DNA of 7,127 nt from JBFHER01 sp041584055 (GTDB lineage Bacteria; Bacteroidota; Bacteroidia; Bacteroidales; UBA5342), in contig JBFHER010000203.1 of assembly GCA_041584055.1 (NCBI GenBank), positions 1-7,127 of the forward strand. Direction: 5' to 3'. The notes under the pieces are model-generated. The model was given only the letters and a program-made list of their open reading frames with translations. It made no database searches and had not been told where the DNA came from. Below are positions 1-5,900 of this stretch, piece after piece. The position numbers were made by a program, and so were the translations under genes. Numbering within the stretch: the stretch's first letter is position 1; each line of letters opens with the position of its first letter.

Positions 1-1
1 A

Positions 2-1591
2 ATGAAAATTTTTAATAAAGGAATGGTCGTCATCAGCTTAGGGATGGCTTGCCTGTTTGTCAGCTCATGTGAAAAGAAACCTTCAGTCATAAGCATTGAA
101 TCGCTTTTAAACGAAATGATTGACAAGGATGCTGTGGCCAGTTTTCCGGCTGAAAACTATCGTTTGAAACAACACAGTAGCTATAACAGGGCCTCAATAA
201 CACCGGAGGATACAACAGGCTGGTTTATAAACAAAGATTTCAACAGCAATCCGGAAGATCATAACTTTATACGCATTGAAGAGAATAACGGTCAAAAAGA
301 ATGGGTCTTAATGGAAGATGAAGGGAAAGGAGTCATTGTCCGGACCTGGATGCCCTTCAGGAATTCAAAAACGGCCGAAACAAACAGCATCATAAAGTTT
401 TACCTGGATGGTGCATCAGAACCAGTGCTACAAGGAAATATGCTCAACTTACTAAATGGAACAGGGCTTATCCCGTTCCCATTGGCACATAAGTCGCTGC
501 GTTCTGCAGTGTCATTTTTCCCCATTCCATATTCAAAAAGTTGTAAGGTGACCGTAAGCGAACAGCCTTTTTTCTATCAATTTACCTATCGCAGCTACCC
601 GAATAGCGCAACAATTAAAACTTTTACCATGGAAGATTTTGAAGCTTCTGCGGCTCAAATTGACAAGGTTAGAAAATCATTGTTGTCGTCTGAGTTTAAA
701 GCGGATGGTGAAAAAGTAACCATGGATGCAGAATTGAGTGCCAAGCAGGAAAAAACAGTTTTGCTTCCTGAAGGAGGAGGGGCAGTGCGTGAGTTTTCAT
801 TACAGCTTAAAAGTTATAAAGATTCATTTATTACGCGTGCTGTAATTGTGAAAATGAATTTTGATGGAAAACAATCAGTTGAATGTCCAATCAGTGAATT
901 CTTTGGAACAGGTGTGGGCTTGAATCCGTATCAGGGATGGTATCGCACAGTCGCCGAAGATGGTAAAATGTCTTGTCGATGGGTCATGCCTTATCAAAAG
1001 ACGGCTTCAATAACAATTCTGAACGCCGGAAGTGCTGCTGTTGAATTCCATTTGGAAGCAAGGGTCGGTGCATGGAAGTGGGACGATAGGTCCATGTATT
1101 TCCATGCCGATTATCGTTTTCAGAACCCTGTGCCCACACGGCCTTACTCCGATTGGAACTACATAACTTTAAAAGGTCGTGGGGTGTATGTCGGTGATGC
1201 ATTGACGGTTTACAATCCTGTCAAACGCTGGTGGGGTGAGGGCGATGAAAAGATTTGGGTGGATGGTGAAGATTTTCCGTCCATATTTGGCACCGGAACG
1301 GAAGATTATTATGGCTATTCCTGGGGTGGTGTCAGTACCGATTTCTATGAACACCCATTTCATGCGCAACCACGTTGCAATGTTTACAACAAATTAAATC
1401 GCAAGCTTACAGACGAACGAAACACACAGGGCTACAGCACCGAAACCCGGACACGGTCGCTTGATGCCATGCCATTTGGTGAATCACTTCAATTGGATAT
1501 GGAAGTCTGGAGCTGGACTGATTGCAACATGGAATATGCAGTTGGAACCTATTGGTACGGTGATTTGAATACAGAAATTATTAAACATTAA
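2..1591 (+). CDS. DUF2961 / GH172-like lipoprotein, putative glycoside hydrolase
   Basis: Predicted membrane-anchored glycosidase. The start at base 2 gives a typical lipoprotein signal: basic n-region (MKIFNK), hydrophobic core, and lipobox VSSC with the lipidated cysteine at residue 23. The ribosome binding region lies outside the window. The family is recognised from the C-terminal half: WWGEGDEKIWVDGE at 410-423 and GTGTEDYYGYSWGG at 430-443, hallmarks of DUF2961. Characterised members now form GH172 and include alpha-D-fructofuranosidase/difructose-dianhydride I synthase and D-arabinofuranosidases. E413 and E434 are 21 residues apart, the same spacing I recall for the nucleophile and acid/base glutamates (E270/E291) of the bifidobacterial enzyme, so the enzyme is probably active. 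At 529 residues it is longer than the roughly 400-residue core; about 205-265 looks like an insertion or linker between the two beta-sandwich halves. It precedes an esterase by six bases. Family is secure; the substrate is unknown. Confidence 0.9.
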   Translation: MKIFNKGMVVISLGMACLFVSSCEKKPSVISIESLLNEMIDKDAVASFPAENYRLKQHSSYNRASITPEDTTGWFINKDFNSNPEDHNFIRIEENNGQKEWVLMEDEGKGVIVRTWMPFRNSKTAETNSIIKFYLDGASEPVLQGNMLNLLNGTGLIPFPLAHKSLRSAVSFFPIPYSKSCKVTVSEQPFFYQFTYRSYPNSATIKTFTMEDFEASAAQIDKVRKSLLSSEFKADGEKVTMDAELSAKQEKTVLLPEGGGAVREFSLQLKSYKDSFITRAVIVKMNFDGKQSVECPISEFFGTGVGLNPYQGWYRTVAEDGKMSCRWVMPYQKTASITILNAGSAAVEFHLEARVGAWKWDDRSMYFHADYRFQNPVPTRPYSDWNYITLKGRGVYVGDALTVYNPVKRWWGEGDEKIWVDGEDFPSIFGTGTEDYYGYSWGGVSTDFYEHPFHAQPRCNVYNKLNRKLTDERNTQGYSTETRTRSLDAMPFGESLQLDMEVWSWTDCNMEYAVGTYWYGDLNTEIIKH

Positions 1592-1597
1592 AAATAT

Positions 1598-2485
1598 ATG
1601 ATTATGTACAGAGGGATCCTTAATCTGTTTATTGGTTTGTTGATTGTATCAGGAAGTGTGAATGCGCAGGAATTAAACATTCCCCGGATAGACAAAGAGA
1701 GTGGGCAGCCTTTTACTGTGACATATAAAACCATCGATACAGTAAATCTCGACCTTACTTTTAGATATCCGGCGAATTTCAAGAAGTGTAAAAAATACCC
1801 AACCATTGTTTTCTTTTTTGGTGGAGGCTGGAATGGTGGTACGGTTGATCAATTTAAACCGCAGGCCGAATACTTTGCATCCAGGGGAATGATTACCGTA
1901 CTTGCAGATTACCGTGTGAAATCAAGACACAAAACAACACCTTACGAAGCTGTTGCAGATGCAAAATCCGCCATCCGCTTTTTGAGGCAGCATGCCAAAG
2001 CACTCAATGTGAATCCAAAGAAAATGGCTGCCTCAGGTGGGTCAGCCGGAGGTCACCTTGCCGCTGCATGTGGTACATTGCCAGGGCTTGATGAGCAGGA
2101 TGAGGATTTGAATATCAGTTCAAAACCCGATGCACTTGTTTTGTTTAATCCAGTTTTTGATAATGGACCCGAAGGGTTCGAGTATCAGCGTATGGGGGAG
2201 AGATGGCGTGAAATATCTCCGGCACACAACATAACAAAAGAAACACCTCCGACAATTGTATTTCTTGGTAAAGAAGACCATTTGATTCCAGTTGCAAGCG
2301 CAGAAAATTACAAATCAAAAATGGAACAAGCCAATTGTCGTTGCGATTTGCATTTGTACGAGGGTGCAGGGCATGGTTTTTTTAATAATTACAAGTATGA
2401 TGGTGAATTTTACACAAAAACCGTTCGAGAGGCTGATATATTTTTGAAATCACTGGGATTTGTGAAAGGAAAACCCACATTATAA
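1598..2485 (+). CDS. secreted alpha/beta-hydrolase, carbohydrate-esterase-like
   Basis: Predicted exported serine esterase that probably removes acetyl or other acyl groups from a glycan; the acyl group is not readable from sequence. Residues 1-23 are a Sec signal peptide ending VNA before Q24, so the protein is likely periplasmic. The alpha/beta-hydrolase core shows the oxyanion-loop motif FFGGGW at 73-78, nucleophile elbow SGGSAGGH at 146-153 with Ser149, acid Asp227 in GKEDH, and His259 in GAGHGFF. Length (295) and motif order fit the BD-FAE/acetyl-xylan-esterase-like group. The histidine usual in HGGGW is Phe here, a variant I believe recurs in bacterial relatives. The start is six bases after the preceding stop with no Shine-Dalgarno; a second ATG two codons on (1604) is an equally good start. 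Co-transcription with the upstream GH172-like gene implies joint action on one substrate. Alternative: a dipeptidyl-peptidase-like or lipase activity. Confidence 0.9.
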   Translation: MIMYRGILNLFIGLLIVSGSVNAQELNIPRIDKESGQPFTVTYKTIDTVNLDLTFRYPANFKKCKKYPTIVFFFGGGWNGGTVDQFKPQAEYFASRGMITVLADYRVKSRHKTTPYEAVADAKSAIRFLRQHAKALNVNPKKMAASGGSAGGHLAAACGTLPGLDEQDEDLNISSKPDALVLFNPVFDNGPEGFEYQRMGERWREISPAHNITKETPPTIVFLGKEDHLIPVASAENYKSKMEQANCRCDLHLYEGAGHGFFNNYKYDGEFYTKTVREADIFLKSLGFVKGKPTL

Positions 2486-2668
2486 ACACATACTCTCAAG
2501 GGATAATTTCGGTTCATCCACCATTTTTAATTTCTCCTTCCCAAAGATGTGTTTTGCCGGTATGCATCCGGGGTTGGCTCAGTGGCATTGATGGTTGGTA
2601 TGATATGCACCTCTCCTCATGTTTATGACCATCATAATCGTGCTAAATCTGTGTTTTATTAAAGTGAA

Positions 2669-2680
2669 TATCCCGGGATA
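2669..2680. promoter_or_regulatory. perfect 12-bp palindrome, possible operator
   Basis: The bases TATCCCGGGATA read identically on both strands. The symmetry continues imperfectly: GAA at 2666-2668 pairs with TTC at 2683-2685 across a two-base bulge. It lies about 225 bases before the lyase start and upstream of the promoter-like elements, a position compatible with a dimeric regulator site. A palindrome of this length is expected by chance about once or twice in 7 kb, so the call is weak. Confidence 0.25.
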
Positions 2681-2781
2681 CATTCGTTAATCCAGCATCC
2701 TCATACCACACAAAAGTTTGTTTTGACCTTGCGCAAAGCGGATGCACTGTGCAACATGTTCAATATACTTTGAGATGGATG

Positions 2782-2829
2782 TTGTATTTAAATGCTGCAG
2801 ACATCTGTATATTTGATGTTTTAGATTTG
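2782..2829 (+). promoter_or_regulatory. possible Bacteroidota-type promoter for the lyase gene
   Basis: Two matches to the Bacteroidota -7 consensus TAnnTTTG occur close together: TATATTTG at 2808-2815 and TAGATTTG at 2822-2829. A TTG at 2782-2784 could serve as the -33 element of the first, with a 23-base gap, somewhat longer than the roughly 20 usually seen. Transcription from the first would leave a leader of about 85 bases before the ATG at 2906. Both are short matches in A/T-rich DNA, so this is suggestive only. Confidence 0.3.
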
Positions 2830-2905
2830 CTTGTTTTTTAGGGTGATCTAATTGCAAAGACGGTGTTAGCTCCTTTTCGAAATTAATATTCAAAACAAAT
2901 ATATA

Positions 2906-5900
2906 ATGTCTTTAAAATCAGTCGTTTTTAGCTTAAGGTATCGCACTGTTTTAAGCTTGTTTTTTATCCTTATCCTGCCGATGCAGGCGCAGTTTGTGCA
3001 CCCTGGCCTGTCGCATAAGAAATCCGATTTAGATCGGATGAAATACATGATAGAAGCTCAGATTGAACCCTACTATTCGTCTTATGTGGACTTGTGTAAT
3101 CTGCCAACGGCAAAGTATACGTATTCAGTGCAAGGGGATGTAAGTATCACAACTTATGGGCTGGAGCCTTATGGATGGAAAGACGCGCGTTTTAATGCTG
3201 ATGCCCGTGCCGCCTATTATGGTGCGCTTCGTTGGTACATCGAAGAAGATGACCGCTATGCTGAAAAAGCCATTGAAGCCATCATGGCCTGGACAGGTTT
3301 AACGGATCATCAACAGAAAATGTCTTTAACATCCGCCCCCATTTGGCTGATGATTGAAGCGGCGGAAATAATCCGGCATACCTATGATGGATGGGACGAA
3401 GCCGATATAAAAAAATTCGAGGATATGTTGGTGTATCCGGGGTACTCAAATACCAAAGCACCTAGCGGCAAGTACACCTGGTATTGGACAGCGTATAAGT
3501 TTGATGAGGCACGTGCAGGAAACCAGGAACTGGCAGGAATCAGAACGGTGGCAGCGATTGGTGTTTTTATGAATAACAAAATTATTTACGATCGGGCCAT
3601 GCGTTATGTGAGTAACTTGCCTGCTCGGGAAGATGACCTGCCATATGCGCGTGGGCCTCGCATAAAAGGACCTTTAAGTGTTGAGGGGTCCACTGAATAT
3701 TCAATTTCATACACGGTTCCAAATCCGGAAAATACACAGGCTTATCCCGATTGGGGATATTGTGGGGTGCTGCCTTACAACATATATCCAAATGGGCAAA
3801 ATGTGGAAAGCTCACGTGATCAGGGGCATACAGCATTTAGTCTTGGCCAGTTATGCACCCTTGGTGAAATTGGCTGGTCTCAGGGATATAACTTTTTTGG
3901 TTTATTGGATTCCCGTATTTTAAAAGGGTTGGAATATACATTGCGCTATTGCGTCTCTGCTAAAAAATCATTTCCCGATCAAACAACGCCTTGGGAACCT
4001 GTGACTTTCGTTGACCTTGAAGGGCTGGAGGAACCACGCGCAGAAGACGCTGATGTGGATTTTATTCAGATTACAAACAGAACAAAGCGTAACAAGTCTC
4101 AAAATATAAGTCCGATTTCTAGAGAGAATTTTAACAGCATCTATTCATGGGAATTGCCCATTGCCCATTATGTTGGAAGAGGATTTAAAACAGAAGAGGA
4201 TATTAAATGGACCATTCGTGCACGTGATTATTCACGACAAGAGAACGGACGGTACGAGTTTGCATCTACCGGGCAGGACTATACAGGTCATGGAGCTCTT
4301 GTGTATTATCGACCCGAAGGTTGTATGGGGGATCCGATCAGTGGTTTTGTAGATGATACGATTCCTCAATATAGCATGAATGTTGTGCCTTGCATCATTG
4401 AAGCAGAAAATTTCGATTATTTTCCAATTTTCGCGGATGGAAAAACCTATCATGATGTGGATGCTGAAAATACTGGCAGTCAATATCGTTTAAAGCAAGG
4501 GGTGGATATCGATGTCTGTGCAGAAGGAGGTTATCAGCTGAGCAGTCTGGAAGATGGTGAGTGGCTCAACTACACAATTGCAATACGTAAAGCCGGTTAT
4601 TACAACGTCAACCTCAGATATGCAGCTGCGAATGCTGATGGTAAGGTGCAAGTCGTATTTGGCAATGACCACGAGATGGATGTTGTTACAATGCCTTTTG
4701 GTGGAGACCATTCCACCGGGCTGACTGACTACTCTGATTATCCCGTTGCACAAAAGGTGCTTCTGCAGGCTGGTGTGATGGCCATGAAAGTGAAGATATC
4801 CGGTGCATCCAATAGTTTTGTGATTAACAGCATCGCAGTGGAAGAGGACGTGAATACTGCTCATGTCGAAGCTGAGAATTATACTGAAATGAGCGGTGTT
4901 GCCATTATTAAAAACACAAGCGATTCAGAAGGTCTTTCTCATGTTACATCAATTGGAGCAGGTGATTGGATGACCTTTGATGTTTATCTGCCCCGGACGC
5001 AGAACTATACCCTTGCGTATCGCCTGGCTGCAATTAATGATGGCGAATATCTGGTACTGCTAGACAATGATACCATCGAAACATTTGCGTTTACATCTAC
5101 CGGAGGAGGAAGTGTGTGGGAAACCCAAAATTCTGCTTTAAGTTTCCCTTTGCGGGCTGGAAATCATACCTTAAAATTGATTGCCAAAACAGCAGGTAGC
5201 AATTTAAACTGGCTGGACTTTCAGCGCGATGAATCAATTTGTGACGTAAGTTATATCCTTCCGTTCTTCAGTACCTGGAATGCAGGCGGTTTGCTGCTGA
5301 GCACCGTTCAAACGGACAGCATTGCAGCAATCCCTGGCTACACCATCGCGTTGGCACCATCACCCGAAATTGGTGGAGCATGGGCCTGGACAGGGCCAAA
5401 CGCATTTATTTCAAATGAGCGTGTTCTTAATTTTAATAACATTCAAACGGAGGAAAGTGGAGTATATAAAGTGACTTATACCAACGACTGTGGTGTGATA
5501 ACGAAGGACAGTTTTGTGATTTATGTAAGTGATGTTTTGCATATTGAAGCTGAAAATTATTCAGCCATGTCAGGTGTTGGAACGGTTGCAACCACTGATG
5601 TTGATGGAGGATTGAAAGTAAATGCCATAGATGCCGATGATTACATGGCTTATGAAATCAATGTACCCTACACAGGAAATTATCTGTTGGCATATCGGGT
5701 CGCAGGAGAAAGTGCCGGTTCGTTTGTTGTGAGTTTGGACGGTGTTGAATTGGAAACGATTAGTTTTGAAGCAACTGGGGGTGATGAAACATGGATCAGC
5801 GTAGGCACGGTTACATCTCTAAAGTTGAACAAAGGCATGCAAACACTTAAAATTACTGCGAAAAACGGCGCTTGGAACATCAATTGGCTTGAGCTACAGT

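Larger units (their letters stand above)
2486..2905. other. 420-base intergenic region
   Basis: No convincing gene is seen on either strand. The frames that stay open are short (43 codons at 2531-2662 forward; about 68 codons on the reverse strand at 2687-2893 that would need a TTG start) and their translations resemble nothing I know. No GC-rich hairpin followed by a T-run, as expected of an intrinsic terminator, follows the esterase stop. The region does contain a near-palindrome (CCGG-T-ATGCAT-CCGG, 2557-2571), a perfect palindrome at 2669-2680 and promoter-like elements around 2782-2829. The stretch probably separates the two-gene unit from the lyase gene and carries the latter's promoter and leader. 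Confidence 0.6.

Noticed and set aside
2589..2634. Inverted repeat TGATGGT ... ACCATCA considered as a terminator
   Set aside because: Seven-base arms around a 32-base loop, not GC-rich and not followed by a T-run; too weak to call.
2531..2662. Forward frame open for 43 codons, considered as a gene remnant
   Set aside because: Bounded by TAA on both sides, no start near its beginning, and the translation matches no family I know.
2687..2893. Reverse-strand frame of 68 codons in the intergenic region
   Set aside because: It would need a TTG start, has no recognisable motif, and lies over the probable promoter and leader of the lyase gene.
4490..4864. Reverse-strand frame of 124 codons
   Set aside because: It lies wholly inside CBM6-like module 1 of the forward gene, is rich in His/Cys/Thr as expected of an antisense frame, and shows no domain.
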